From: Akkermansia sp.
Lineage (GTDB): Bacteria > Verrucomicrobiota > Verrucomicrobiia > Verrucomicrobiales > Akkermansiaceae
Direction of reading: 5' to 3'
Assembly: GCA_017546445.1 (NCBI GenBank)
Contig: JAFYWX010000014.1
Span: forward strand, 1-64,000
DNA length: 64,000 nt
The notes below the pieces were generated by a model. That model had not been told where the DNA came from, made no database searches, and saw only the letters and a list, made by a program, of their open reading frames with translations. A program made the position numbers and the translations under genes. The stretch's first letter is position 1; the number at the start of each line of letters is the position of its first letter. Shown piece after piece: positions 41,184 to 50,367 of this stretch.

Positions 41184-42248
41184 ATGCGTCCGCTTTTATC
41201 AGTATTGGTTCCGGTGTACAATGTCGCTGCGTGGCTGCCACGTTGTCTGGATAGTATCTGTGCTCAGTCATATGAGCATATGGAGATTTTGTGCGTGGAC
41301 GATGGCTCTACGGATGAATCTCCGTCCATTTTAGAGGCATATGCAGCCAGAGATTCCAGAATCAAGGTGATACGCCAGCAGAATGGGGGGCTTTCTGCAG
41401 CTCGCAATACGGCTTTGGAGCATGCAACTGGCGAGTGGGTGGCAGGTGTGGATTCTGATGATTACCTGGATGGGGATATTTTCCTCCGGGCCATGAGCTG
41501 CGTAACCGAGGAAGTCGATATGGTCGCTTTCGGGGTGCGGCGGGTATGGGATGAGACCGGTGTCGAGCCGGAGATTTTTGAGCAGTTCCCTGCAGATCAG
41601 GTGCTGCCGATGAGTGTGCAGCAAGCGGCGGGTATGCATGTATGCTTCTGGAATAAAATCTGGCGCCGCAGTGTGATTGAGGAACACGCAATACGCTTTC
41701 CTCATGGACTGGTGCATGAGGATGATGGCTTTTTTTATCAATTTGTACCTTATGCCCGTAAGGTGGCATTGTGTGCCGCCGTTGGGTATAATTACATGCA
41801 GCGGCAGGGGTCGATTGTGCATTCCGGGCAGAGTGGGCTGGAAACCTCGGCCCGGTATGTCCGCGTGATGCATTTTGTGGCAGACGTGTATGCCTTACGT
41901 GGTATTAATCTGGCGGAATCACCGTGGTTTCAACTTTTTGTGAGCCGGGTATACGCCGATCGTTACCATGTGGTGCAGCCTGGGGAACGCATGGCATTAT
42001 CCGGGCTGTTCCATACGCTGCTTCAGGAGTTGAAATTATTGCCTGCGTGGGAGGGGGATTACCGCTTCCGCTGTATGATGCCGGTGCGAGGATGGCGGCG
42101 CTGCTTCCTGAGCCGCTATTTGAATACGGAGCTCTGGCGTGTTTTTGGTGTGCCGCTGTGGGAGGTGGAATACCGCCATGGCAAGGTTGTACGGCAGCGG
42201 TTCATGCTGCTGCGTTTCATTGGCTGGAAACTGGGAATCAATGGCTGA
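41184..42248 (+). CDS. Glycosyltransferase family 2
   Basis: A 354-residue GT-A-fold glycosyltransferase. The nucleotide-sugar-binding start LLSVLVPVYNVAAWLPRCLD, the ILCVDDGSTDESPSILEAYA strand and the DxD-type VDSDDYLDGD motif near residue 90 are clear. GGLSAARNTALEHATGEWV is the family's acceptor-loop signature. No membrane helices are present. The C-terminal 100 residues are specific to this protein. It overlaps the next glycosyltransferase by 8 bp. Confidence 0.93.
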   Translation: MRPLLSVLVPVYNVAAWLPRCLDSICAQSYEHMEILCVDDGSTDESPSILEAYAARDSRIKVIRQQNGGLSAARNTALEHATGEWVAGVDSDDYLDGDIFLRAMSCVTEEVDMVAFGVRRVWDETGVEPEIFEQFPADQVLPMSVQQAAGMHVCFWNKIWRRSVIEEHAIRFPHGLVHEDDGFFYQFVPYARKVALCAAVGYNYMQRQGSIVHSGQSGLETSARYVRVMHFVADVYALRGINLAESPWFQLFVSRVYADRYHVVQPGERMALSGLFHTLLQELKLLPAWEGDYRFRCMMPVRGWRRCFLSRYLNTELWRVFGVPLWEVEYRHGKVVRQRFMLLRFIGWKLGING

Positions 42249-43323
42249 TATGACAACGGAGTGTGAGATTGATTTGACGATTGTCACCGTGTGCCGCAAT
42301 GCGCGTAATCTGCTTCTGCCTACGCTGGAGTCTGTAGTGGCTCAGAAGGCAAAGGAGACCCTGAGCATTGAGCATTTGATTATAGATGGTGCCTCGACCG
42401 ATGGTACCCCGGAATGGCTGGCTGAATTACAGGCGGAAGGAAAGATAGAAAACTATATCTCCGAGCCGGATGCCGGTATTTATGATGCCATGAATAAGGG
42501 GATTCGGCTGTCTAAGGGAAAGGTGCTCTATTTTCTGAATGCAGGCGATGTATTGACCGGTGCTTCGCTGCAGGAGAGTGTGAGTCCCCTGCTGCAGGGC
42601 AAGGCGTCAACCGCGGCAGCGCCGGTGCTGATGAAGGGCGATACGGCAGAGTGGGTGGACTCTCCATCATTCGATTACGTCTATCTGGGAACTCCTGTAT
42701 GCCATCAGGGTTATTTTGCCACGGCGGCGCTGTATCGTGAGCTGGGGGGGTATGATTCGCAGCATTACCGTTGCCTGGCAGACGCGGATTTCATGAATCG
42801 GGCTTATGTGGCAAGCGGCGCTCCGCATATGACAACGGCCCCTGTGGCTGTGTATGCTACCGGTGGTTTTTCTGAATCGTGCGGGTATCGTTTCCTGCCG
42901 GAATATGTGTACATGCGCCATCTGCATTGGGATAAAGTGTTGCAGCGCGGTGTGTCTGAGCCGGCCTATGCAGAGCTTATCACATATGCTTTGATTGACC
43001 ACTCTACCACCATGCTCCGGTGGGTGCAGGAGTTCGGCATAGCGGGTTCCAATGCAGATATTCTGCTGCGCCATGTGAGTGACCAGCGGCGGGTGGTTCG
43101 TTCGTGGCGGCAGCGGATGATGCTGCTATGGATTGAGAAGTGCTGCCTTAAACCCATGCTGGCTGGGTCGCTTCAGTTTGCTCGTGCGCAGAAGGTGCTG
43201 AAATGGTTGGGTATAGCTGGGTCCTTGAATGAGGGGAATCCGTATATCCACCCGGAGTACTACCCGAGCCGTTCTCTTAAGGCTGCTCTGAAGGCCCTGA
43301 TTCGAAGCCGGTTCTGCTCCTGA
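42241..43323 (+). CDS. Glycosyltransferase family 2 (WcaA-like)
   Basis: A 360-residue GT2 enzyme. DLTIVTVCRNARNLLLPTLE begins the fold, then HLIIDGASTDGTPEWLAEL and the ISEPDAGIYDAMNKGIRLSK motif typical of colanic-acid-type transferases, with FLNAGDVL as the metal-binding motif near residue 100. The C-terminus is helical and basic, perhaps membrane-associated. The start could be ATG 42241 or ATG 42250. The gene's last bases overlap the flippase fossil on the opposite strand. Confidence 0.92.
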   Translation: MADMTTECEIDLTIVTVCRNARNLLLPTLESVVAQKAKETLSIEHLIIDGASTDGTPEWLAELQAEGKIENYISEPDAGIYDAMNKGIRLSKGKVLYFLNAGDVLTGASLQESVSPLLQGKASTAAAPVLMKGDTAEWVDSPSFDYVYLGTPVCHQGYFATAALYRELGGYDSQHYRCLADADFMNRAYVASGAPHMTTAPVAVYATGGFSESCGYRFLPEYVYMRHLHWDKVLQRGVSEPAYAELITYALIDHSTTMLRWVQEFGIAGSNADILLRHVSDQRRVVRSWRQRMMLLWIEKCCLKPMLAGSLQFARAQKVLKWLGIAGSLNEGNPYIHPEYYPSRSLKAALKALIRSRFCS

Positions 43324-43441
43324 TGCTGCGCAGCAGGTGCCATTCGTCGCGCAGTACGGTGGGGGCTGCAAGGCGCAGTATGCCCAGGTAGAGCACCATT
43401 GATATGCTGAGCCCGGCTCCCAGCTGCGGCAGGGGAGCAGA
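43322..43441 (-). pseudogene. Fragment of a flippase gene (last 40 codons)
   Basis: Read on the minus strand, this stretch encodes SAPLPQLGAGLSISMVLYLG and then ILRLAAPTVLRDEWHLLRSI. It aligns without gaps to the C-terminus of the flippase just upstream (LAPLPRLAAGLALSLTLYLV, ILRFAAPGALRDAWGLLRRC). About 60 percent of residues are identical. There is no start codon and the homology ends abruptly near 43441. This is the remnant of a second, divergent flippase gene lost in a rearrangement. The frame runs on past the matching end into the glycosyltransferase gene. Confidence 0.75.
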
Positions 43442-43516
43442 CTTAGCCGTCCTGACAATTTGCCAAACTCCTTCGAAAAATGTTCAGAAATGGGGCGAAA
43501 GTCGTTCGAATTTTGT

Positions 43517-44947
43517 TTATGAGCAGCGGCGGAGGAGCCCCCACGCGTCTCTGAGGGCACCAGGTGCCGCGAATCGCAGGATGACAAGGTAGAGGGTGAG
43601 GGAGAGCGCCAGCCCGGCGGCGAGCCGGGGCAGGGGGGCGAGCTCGTTGAGCAGTAGAGCGGGGAGCCAGGTGCAGGCAGCGGCCAGGGCGAAGCCGGGG
43701 AGCCAGTCGCGCAGTTGCAGTCGGGCTGGCAGGTGCATGTAGCGCCGGGTGGCCCAGGTGTTGATGCCGAGGCAGAGGACAGAGGTGCCCAGCGCACCCC
43801 AGCAGATGGCCTCCACGCTGATGAAGAACATGCCGATGAGGATGCCGATGCCCAGGCATTTCTTGAGCAGCTCCAGCCGCAGGAAGAGCTTGGGCGGGCC
43901 GCCGGCTTTCAGCAGGTTCAGGTTGATAATCTGCAGGTGCCAGGTGGCGTAGGAGACGCTGAGAATCTGCAGGTAGGGGGTGCATTCCTCCCAGCCGGGG
44001 CCGTAGCAGAGCCGCACCAGCGGGGCGGCAAAGGCGGCGGTGAACAGGCATAGCCAGGCAATGGGAAGGGTGAAAAGCCGCATGTAGCGCCGGTACACGC
44101 CGATGAGTTTCTGCGGGCTGTTCTGCAGGGTGCTCAGAATGGGGAAGGTAATCTGGTCGAGCATGTAGCAGAGCACCGTGGGGCACATGGCGGCCAGCTG
44201 GGCGCCGTTCTTGTAGCCGGCCAGGGCGGCGGGGGTGTATACCTTGCCGATGAAGAAGGCGCGGGCGTGGATGTAGGCGGTATCCAGCAGGCCGGTGGCA
44301 GCCAGCCTGCAGCTCAGCGGGGCGAGCTCACGGAAGGAGGTTATGCTGAACCGCCAGCCCGGCTTCCATGGGCAGATGAACCAGAAAAGCAGCGCACTGA
44401 GCAGGGCGGAGACGATGCCCTGCGCCATGTAGGCCCACACGCCCCAGCCCTGCCAGGCCAGCAGCAGGCAGAGCGGCATGGCCACCAGGGCCGCACCCAG
44501 GCAGATGAGTGCGGGAACCTTGAATTGCCGCCGTGCCATGTAGTGCGCCATGTGGACGCTCACGCTGCTGTTGAGCAGCACGATGAGGGCGGAAGCCCTC
44601 ACCAGGTTACAGAGCGGCGCTGCCTCAAAGAATACCGCCAGCCAGGGGGCGGAGCAGAAGAAGAGCAGGGCGATGAGCAGCCCCATGCCCAGGTTGAACC
44701 AGAAGAGGGTATCTGCATCCTCCGCGGTGCGGTTCTGCTTGCGGATGAGCGCGCTGCCGAATCCGCTGGCGGCCAGGGTGCCCGCCGCGGTGAAAAAGAT
44801 GGCCGTGAGCCCCATGAGCCCCATTTCCTCCTTGCTCAGCAGGCGCGCCAGCACCATGCTGTACACCAGCGTGACTGGCTGCAGTGTGCATTTCTGCAGC
44901 AGCATCCACCGCATGCCATCGGCGGTCTCTCGGGTGACGCGGGTCAT
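43517..44947 (-). CDS. Polysaccharide flippase (WzxC/TuaB-like)
   Basis: A 476-residue multi-helix membrane protein of the MOP exporter superfamily. TYpical N-terminal segments are MRWMLLQKCTLQPVTLVYSM, VLARLLSKEEMGLMGLTAIF and AASGFGSALIRKQNRTAEDA, matching the WzxC/TuaB subgroup rather than the first flippase at 38.5 kb. It overlaps the upstream small membrane-protein gene by 4 bp and is the last gene of the lspA-DUF1573-GDPD-membrane protein-flippase series. G+C is high, unlike the neighbouring glycosyltransferases. Confidence 0.9.
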   Translation of the reverse strand: MTRVTRETADGMRWMLLQKCTLQPVTLVYSMVLARLLSKEEMGLMGLTAIFFTAAGTLAASGFGSALIRKQNRTAEDADTLFWFNLGMGLLIALLFFCSAPWLAVFFEAAPLCNLVRASALIVLLNSSVSVHMAHYMARRQFKVPALICLGAALVAMPLCLLLAWQGWGVWAYMAQGIVSALLSALLFWFICPWKPGWRFSITSFRELAPLSCRLAATGLLDTAYIHARAFFIGKVYTPAALAGYKNGAQLAAMCPTVLCYMLDQITFPILSTLQNSPQKLIGVYRRYMRLFTLPIAWLCLFTAAFAAPLVRLCYGPGWEECTPYLQILSVSYATWHLQIINLNLLKAGGPPKLFLRLELLKKCLGIGILIGMFFISVEAICWGALGTSVLCLGINTWATRRYMHLPARLQLRDWLPGFALAAACTWLPALLLNELAPLPRLAAGLALSLTLYLVILRFAAPGALRDAWGLLRRCS

Positions 44948-45468
44948 GGCTCAGGATGCGGAAGAATGCCCAGCGGCAGAACCACCAGGAAGAGAATGGC
45001 CATGGCTCCGGCAATCAGCCAGGTGCCATTTGTGTTAAAGAAGACAACAGGTTTCAGGAAGCGGCGCGTGCTGTATATGGCTCCGTACAGTATGCCGCCC
45101 TTCAGGATGATGAGCAGGGTTGAATCTACTGAGATATCGTAGGTTTGGCGCAGGTAGTGCTGGTGGTAGGCAACGGTGGTGAGGAAGTTGCTGAGGCAGT
45201 TTTCCTGCAGGAGAAAGCCGGCTACATCGTAGAGCCCGTCGTAGCTGAACCACCCGCCCAGAATCACGGGCAGCAGCGCATAGGCCACCAGGCGGCTGCG
45301 CTGCGCCAGAATCAGCATGAAGAAAAGAAAGGCCGTCCCCTGCAGATAGATGCATGCGGATTTTACCACGTGGTCCAGACTCCAGAGGCTGAACGCCGTG
45401 GCCAGAGCCCCCAGCAGGATGATGGAGGTGAGCTGTTCCCGGGTGCGGTTGTATTCGGCGGAAGTCAT
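44944..45468 (-). CDS. Small integral membrane protein, unknown
   Basis: A 174-residue protein with four to five hydrophobic segments (about 15-32, 42-58, 63-78, 115-132 and 148-168). Between them a periplasmic or cytoplasmic loop contains VAYHQHYLRQTYDISVDS. It could be a polymerase accessory or flippase partner. ATG 45468 is 13 bp after the GDPD gene; an upstream TTG would overlap it. Function not recognised. Confidence 0.65.
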   Translation of the reverse strand: MTSAEYNRTREQLTSIILLGALATAFSLWSLDHVVKSACIYLQGTAFLFFMLILAQRSRLVAYALLPVILGGWFSYDGLYDVAGFLLQENCLSNFLTTVAYHQHYLRQTYDISVDSTLLIILKGGILYGAIYSTRRFLKPVVFFNTNGTWLIAGAMAILFLVVLPLGILPHPEP

Positions 45469-45481
45469 GAGGGCTGGGAAA

Positions 45482-46339
45482 TCAATGCAGATGGGTGGGG
45501 GCAACGGTGCTGGTGTAAATCATGCTGGCGCCAGTGCCCAGATGCTCGCGGATGAATTGGCTGCAGTCCAGTGTCTCGGTGCCGTATACCATGATGCACA
45601 CTCTCTGCTGGTGCAGCTGACGCATGGTATCCAGGTGCTCCAGAAAGAGCTCGGCAGATATGGTGATGATAGGATACTGGTGCTCGATTGCCTGCTGCAG
45701 GGCGATGCTGTGTGAAATGCAGAATGCCGGGTACCAGATGCCTGCTTTCAGCGCCCGCACGTAATCCTGCGGGGAGAAGACTTCCACCATCATACGCTGC
45801 GGTAGAGGAATCTCACGTAGCAGGTGCCCGAAATCAGCAATTTTGTCCGTCACGAGAACCGTGTCCGGATGCTGCAGCATCAGCTCATGAAGCATCTGGC
45901 CGCTCAGCGGGGTCTGATTCCCTTTTATTCTCAGTTGAAGTGCCTCATTCAGCGTTCCGGGTTTTCTCCGGCTCCCGGTAAGGTGGCAGAACATGTCCCA
46001 GTCGTGCGCGGCCAGCAGGTGTTTGTCGGCCGTCATGAGTATATCGAACTCAATGAAGGAGAATCCCCGGGCCTGGGAATCTGCAAAGGCTTCTGCAGAG
46101 TTTGTGTAGAGGTAGGGGCCCACTCCGCCCCCGTGGGCAATGAGATTTCCGCTGCCTGCCTGGTGGAATCGCCGGATGTCATCTCCTCGGCTTTCCAGTG
46201 CTGTGGCCAGTTCGGTTTTGTATAGCTGCTTGCTGATGCGCAGGGCATTCCATGCGCTATAGGTGCCCGCCGCCGCCAGGAGACAGAGAATCAGGAGAGG
46301 GATTAGCCGCTTCCTTGGTTGTTTTGTGGCGGGAGACAC
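45482..46339 (-). CDS. Glycerophosphodiester phosphodiesterase-like membrane-anchored protein
   Basis: A 285-residue protein with an N-terminal signal-anchor (KRLIPLLILCLLAAAGTYSA) and a GDPD/PLC-like TIM-barrel. The GDPD start motif is altered: LIAHGGGVGPYLYTNS replaces the usual HRG-x-x-x-x-P-E-N-T, while SFIEFDILMTADKHLLAAHD keeps the metal-binding E-x-D and the second histidine. The change in the first motif leaves activity uncertain. The likely start is GTG 46339, 13 bp after the DUF1573 gene. It may act on lipid head groups or a glycerol-phosphate glycan at the membrane. Confidence 0.8.
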   Translation of the reverse strand: MSPATKQPRKRLIPLLILCLLAAAGTYSAWNALRISKQLYKTELATALESRGDDIRRFHQAGSGNLIAHGGGVGPYLYTNSAEAFADSQARGFSFIEFDILMTADKHLLAAHDWDMFCHLTGSRRKPGTLNEALQLRIKGNQTPLSGQMLHELMLQHPDTVLVTDKIADFGHLLREIPLPQRMMVEVFSPQDYVRALKAGIWYPAFCISHSIALQQAIEHQYPIITISAELFLEHLDTMRQLHQQRVCIMVYGTETLDCSQFIREHLGTGASMIYTSTVAPTHLH

Positions 46340-46352
46340 GGTGCGAATTTGG

Positions 46353-46949
46353 TTATTTCTTCACCTGCAGGTAGATAATCTGGCTGTGGTAGCGCGGGTC
46401 TGTGGAATCGGTGGTGAGCACCAGGCGGTTCAGCGTGGCTTTGGCGGTGCTGCGGGGGGTGATGGTGACGGTGTATTCCTTGCCGCGTTTCACAATCTTG
46501 GGGAGGTAGTCAAAGGCATCGCCGCTCAGGGCCGCATTGGTGATGTGGGTGATGGGGCCGCCTTTGGGCAGGGTGATGCGCAGCACTTGCGGGGTGGGGG
46601 CTTCCCCGCGTTTCCACACCAGGCTGCGGGCGGAAAGCTGCATGGCCTGCGGCACGCGGAACTGCATGCGCAGCGTCACCTCCTTGCCATCGCTGGTTTC
46701 GGCGGCAATGGTTTTCTCCACATCGCGGTCGAAGGTGTGCGTTTCCACCACGGCGGTGAGCTTGCCGTCCTTAATCTGCACCTGGGTGCAGTCGCAGTGC
46801 GGCTTGGCGGAGTCGATGCTCTCTCCGGTGGTTTCAAAGATGACTGTGGCTTGCATCTGCCCGAACTTCAGCGGCACCACCTGTGTGGTGTTCTTGAAGG
46901 CTGCCATGGCGGGCAGGGTACAAAGCAGAGGGAGTAGAACGCGTAACAT
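46353..46949 (-). CDS. Exported DUF1573-like protein
   Basis: A 198-residue protein with signal peptide MLRVLLPLLCTLPAMAAFKN. The body looks like an Ig-like beta-sandwich of the DUF1573 type: VVPLKFGQMQATVIFETTGE, KPHCDCTQVQIKDGKLTAVV with the characteristic C-x-C after a strand, then a second beta domain ending YHSQIIYLQVKK. Such domains are abundant in Verrucomicrobiota and Bacteroidota as periplasmic or surface proteins of unknown partner. It starts 6 bp after lspA. Confidence 0.75.
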   Translation of the reverse strand: MLRVLLPLLCTLPAMAAFKNTTQVVPLKFGQMQATVIFETTGESIDSAKPHCDCTQVQIKDGKLTAVVETHTFDRDVEKTIAAETSDGKEVTLRMQFRVPQAMQLSARSLVWKRGEAPTPQVLRITLPKGGPITHITNAALSGDAFDYLPKIVKRGKEYTVTITPRSTAKATLNRLVLTTDSTDPRYHSQIIYLQVKK

Positions 46950-46955
46950 GGTGTA

Positions 46956-47561
46956 TTAGTCCTTTTTAGGTTCCTCCGGCTTCATGAAGAAGCTGGAGAT
47001 GATGAAAAGCGCGGCGGCAATGCATACGCAGGAGTCTGCCACGTTGAAGGAGGGCCAGTGGTAGCCCATGGGGAACATCTCCGTCTTAATCCAGGGGAAG
47101 GAGAAGTCCAGGAAGTCCACCACGTAGCCGCTCATCAGGTTGGCGAAGAATCCTTTGTCCTCTGCTCCGGGGATGAAGAAGCCCTGCAGCAGGCGGTCGG
47201 TCATGTTGCCGAGGATGCCGGTGGTGATGAGTGCCCAGGCCACGCGCAGGCAGCGGGTGGAGAAAAAGCCCTTGCGGAACAGGCCGAAAAACCACACCAG
47301 TGCCAGAATCTGGATGCAGAGGAAGACGAAGGGTGCCCACACGGTGCCGTGGCCGGTGCCGAAGGCCACACCGGTGTTGTGCACGCGCACGAGGCAGAAG
47401 TTCATGAACTCACTTCCCCAGATAACCGGTATGATTCTGGTGCCGTAGGCGTGGGCCCAGTCATAGGGGAAATTCAGCACAATGGCCCATTTGGTGACCT
47501 GGTCCAGGGCATAGAGTGCAATGATGGTGATGATGAGCCAGATGGAAACGCGGCGGGGCAT
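46956..47561 (-). CDS. lspA: Lipoprotein signal peptidase II
   Basis: A 201-residue inner-membrane aspartyl protease that cleaves prolipoprotein signal peptides after lipidation. Four hydrophobic helices are visible. Catalytic aspartates lie in TGILGNMTDRLLQGF and in WPSFNVADSCV. VRVHNTGVAFG is the family motif C. It is a little longer than the usual 160-170 residues, with an extra stretch after the first helix. It starts 79 bp after ileS, a pairing seen in many bacteria. Confidence 0.94.
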   Translation of the reverse strand: MPRRVSIWLIITIIALYALDQVTKWAIVLNFPYDWAHAYGTRIIPVIWGSEFMNFCLVRVHNTGVAFGTGHGTVWAPFVFLCIQILALVWFFGLFRKGFFSTRCLRVAWALITTGILGNMTDRLLQGFFIPGAEDKGFFANLMSGYVVDFLDFSFPWIKTEMFPMGYHWPSFNVADSCVCIAAALFIISSFFMKPEEPKKD

Positions 47562-47582
47562 GGTATGTGTGATATGGGATGA

Positions 47583-47619
47583 AGACAGGCGCGCTCCTGT
47601 GCTGGGAGTGCGCCTGTCT
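47583..47619 (-). terminator. Hairpin between ileS and lspA
   Basis: The arms AGACAGGCGC / GCGCCTGTCT, extended inward by CTCC/GGAG, give a strong stem. No T tract follows on the minus strand, so it may only attenuate or protect the ileS mRNA while lspA is read through. Confidence 0.5.
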
Positions 47620-47640
47620 GGTGTTGTTAAGGATTATCTA

Positions 47641-50358
47641 TCAGGCCATGACGGCGGCGCAGCGTTCGCAGAGACCGTCCTCATTCACGGCGGGCTCGTA
47701 GCGGCGGCAGCGGGGGCACATGGCGTGCGGAGTCATGGCTGCGGTGGCGGCCAGCTCGGCGCCGGTGGCTACCTCCAGGTCGGCCACGATGAAGAACTCC
47801 TTGGCGAACTGCTTGTCCTGCAGCAGGGCGAGCACGGCGGCATCCTCCGTGGCGGGCACGGTGAGGGAAACGGCGGCTTCGTTGTTCTTCTTGAAGGTCT
47901 TGGCCTTAATCTGGGCCTCGATGGCTACCTGAATCACGCTCTTGATCTGCTGCAGACGGTCGAATGTGGCGGTAAGGCCGGCATCGAAAGCGGGGTCGGC
48001 GGTGGGGAAGTCCTGCTCGTGCACGGAACCGGCGTTGCCGGCGTGCTCCCAGGCCTCATCGCAGGTGTAGGCCAGCACGGGGGCCAGCAGCTTCACCAGC
48101 ACATCGAACACGCGGGCAATGGCAAACTGCTTGCTGATGCGGTGCGGGGAGTCCGCGGCATCGCAGTACAGGCTGTCCTTGGTCATGTCGATGTACAGGG
48201 CAGAGAGGTCATTGGTGCAGAACTGGTTGATAGCCATGAACACCTTGCGGAATTCGTAGCCCTCGTAGGCAGCGCGCACTTCGCGGATGAGGGTGTTGGT
48301 GCGCTCGAGAATCCAGGCATCGGTGGCATCCAGCTTCTCCGGTTGCTCGCCGTTGTAGCCCTTCAGGTTGGCCAGCAGAATGCGCAGGGTGTTGCGCAGG
48401 CGGCGGTAGGGGTCGGTAATCTGCTTGAACAGGTCCTCGCCGAAGGGAACTTCGTTCTGCCAGTCCACGCTGCTCACCCACAGACGCACAATGTCTGCGC
48501 CGTACTTTTCATAGAAGTACTTGGCATTGGTGGGCTTGGTGTAGGTGCCCTGGGCGCTCTTGGAGAGCTTGGAGTGGTCCTGGTTCACCACGAAGGCGTG
48601 GGTGAGCACCTTCTTGTAAGGTGCGGCATCGCGCCAGGCGCAGGAGAGCATGAGGGAGCTCTGGAACCAGCCGCGGTGCTGGTCGGTGGCTTCCAGGTAC
48701 ACATCGCAGGGGGCGCAGAGCTCGGGGTGGCGCTCCAGCACGGCCACGTGAGAGCAGCCTGAGTCAATCCACACGTCGAGGGTGTCCTTGCCCTTCTTGA
48801 GGTTGGTGGGCAGGCCCAGCTTCTCGCAAAGCTGTTCGCTGGTGAGCTCGAACCAGATGTTGGTGCCGTGCTCGGCCACGAGGTCGGCCACCTTGTTCAC
48901 GATGGCGGCATCCAGCACGGGCTGGTCGTTCTCGTCGAAGAACACGGGCAGCGGTACACCCCAGGTGCGCTGGCGGGAAATGCACCAGTCCGGGCGGGCT
49001 TCCACGGTGCTGTAAATGCGGTTGCGGCCCCAGGCGGGCATCCACTCGGTCTTGTCAATCTGCTCCAGTGCCACGGGGCGCAGCTTCTCCATGCTGATGA
49101 AGAACTGCTTCACGGCGCGGAAGATGATGGGGGTCTTGGAACGCCAGCAGTGCGGGTACTGGTGGGTGAATTCCTCGCGGGCAAGCAGGCGGTTGCCTTC
49201 TACCAGCAGGGTGATGATGTCCTCGTTGCTCTGGAACACGTGCTTGCCGACCAGGTGGGGCAGGCCGCATTCGGCGGTGTAGTTGCCATCGTCATCCACA
49301 GGGGAGAGCACGGGCAGACCGTAGGCCATGCCGGCAATGTAGTCATCTGCACCGTGGCCGGGGGCAATGTGCACAGCACCCGTACCGGCATCGGTGGTCA
49401 CGTAAGCGGCATTGATGATGAGGGACTCGCGGTTCAGGAAGGGGTGGCGGGCGGTGCGCTTCTCCAGCTCGCTGCCCTTGAAGGTGGCCAGCTCTTCCAC
49501 GAGCGTCCAGCCGGTCTTGGCGGAAACGGTCTCGATGAGCTCACGCACAATGATGAACTTGCGCTCGGCGCCATCCTTGGCGTAGCGGCCTACTACATAG
49601 GTGAAATCCGGGTTCAGGGCGATGGCCAGGTTGCTGGGCAGGGTCCAGGGGGTGGTGGTCCAGATGACCATCTCGCAGCCCTCGATGCCGCACACGGCGC
49701 CATCCATCTCGAAGCCCACGTAGATGGCGGTGGAGGTGTCCTCCATGTATTCCACCTCGGCCTCAGCCAGGGCGGTGTGGTGAGCATAGCTCCACTGCAC
49801 CGGCTTCATGGACTGGTACACAGCACCGTTTTCCACCAGTTTGGCAAACACGCGGAGGATATCGGCCTCGTACTTGGGCTCCATGGTGATGTAGGGGTTG
49901 AACCAGTCGCCGAACACGCCGAGGCGGCGGAAGGAGAGGCGCTGCTGGTCAATGAAACCCAGGGCAAACTCAGTGCAGCGGCGGCGGATTTCAGCGGGTT
50001 CCAGTCCCTGGAACTCCTTGACAACCTTTGCCTCAATGGGGAGGCCGTGGCAGTCCCAACCGGGAATATAGGGGGCATAGTAGCCGGCCATGGTCTTGCT
50101 CTTCACGATGAGGTCCTTGAGCACCTTGTTCAGGGCGGTGCCCATGTGCACATCGCCGTTGGCGAAGGGAGGACCATCGTGCAGCACGAAACGGGGGGCA
50201 TTCTGCGCCTTACGGCGCGTTATAATTCGCTCATAAAGCTTTTCATTCTCCCATTTTTCCAGACGAGCCGGCTCCTTGGTCGTGAGATCACCACGCATGG
50301 GGAACGTGGTATCCGGCAGGAAGATGGTGTCTTTGTAGCTCTTGGCGTTTGTGGTCAT
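47641..50358 (-). CDS. ileS: Isoleucyl-tRNA synthetase
   Basis: A 905-residue class I synthetase. The HIGH-type motif is PPFANGDVHMGTALNKVL (HMGT at about 71-74) and the KMSKS-type motif is HSKLSKSAQGTYTKP. The CP1 editing domain includes YVVGRY and TPWTLPSNLAIALNP. A C-terminal zinc finger CPRCRRYEPAVNEDGLCERC is present (quoted pairs CPRC and CERC). Length is normal for the bacterial form. It is the promoter-proximal gene of the ileS-lspA region. Confidence 0.97.
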   Translation of the reverse strand: MTTNAKSYKDTIFLPDTTFPMRGDLTTKEPARLEKWENEKLYERIITRRKAQNAPRFVLHDGPPFANGDVHMGTALNKVLKDLIVKSKTMAGYYAPYIPGWDCHGLPIEAKVVKEFQGLEPAEIRRRCTEFALGFIDQQRLSFRRLGVFGDWFNPYITMEPKYEADILRVFAKLVENGAVYQSMKPVQWSYAHHTALAEAEVEYMEDTSTAIYVGFEMDGAVCGIEGCEMVIWTTTPWTLPSNLAIALNPDFTYVVGRYAKDGAERKFIIVRELIETVSAKTGWTLVEELATFKGSELEKRTARHPFLNRESLIINAAYVTTDAGTGAVHIAPGHGADDYIAGMAYGLPVLSPVDDDGNYTAECGLPHLVGKHVFQSNEDIITLLVEGNRLLAREEFTHQYPHCWRSKTPIIFRAVKQFFISMEKLRPVALEQIDKTEWMPAWGRNRIYSTVEARPDWCISRQRTWGVPLPVFFDENDQPVLDAAIVNKVADLVAEHGTNIWFELTSEQLCEKLGLPTNLKKGKDTLDVWIDSGCSHVAVLERHPELCAPCDVYLEATDQHRGWFQSSLMLSCAWRDAAPYKKVLTHAFVVNQDHSKLSKSAQGTYTKPTNAKYFYEKYGADIVRLWVSSVDWQNEVPFGEDLFKQITDPYRRLRNTLRILLANLKGYNGEQPEKLDATDAWILERTNTLIREVRAAYEGYEFRKVFMAINQFCTNDLSALYIDMTKDSLYCDAADSPHRISKQFAIARVFDVLVKLLAPVLAYTCDEAWEHAGNAGSVHEQDFPTADPAFDAGLTATFDRLQQIKSVIQVAIEAQIKAKTFKKNNEAAVSLTVPATEDAAVLALLQDKQFAKEFFIVADLEVATGAELAATAAMTPHAMCPRCRRYEPAVNEDGLCERCAAVMA

Positions 50359-50367
50359 ACGCGCGCC

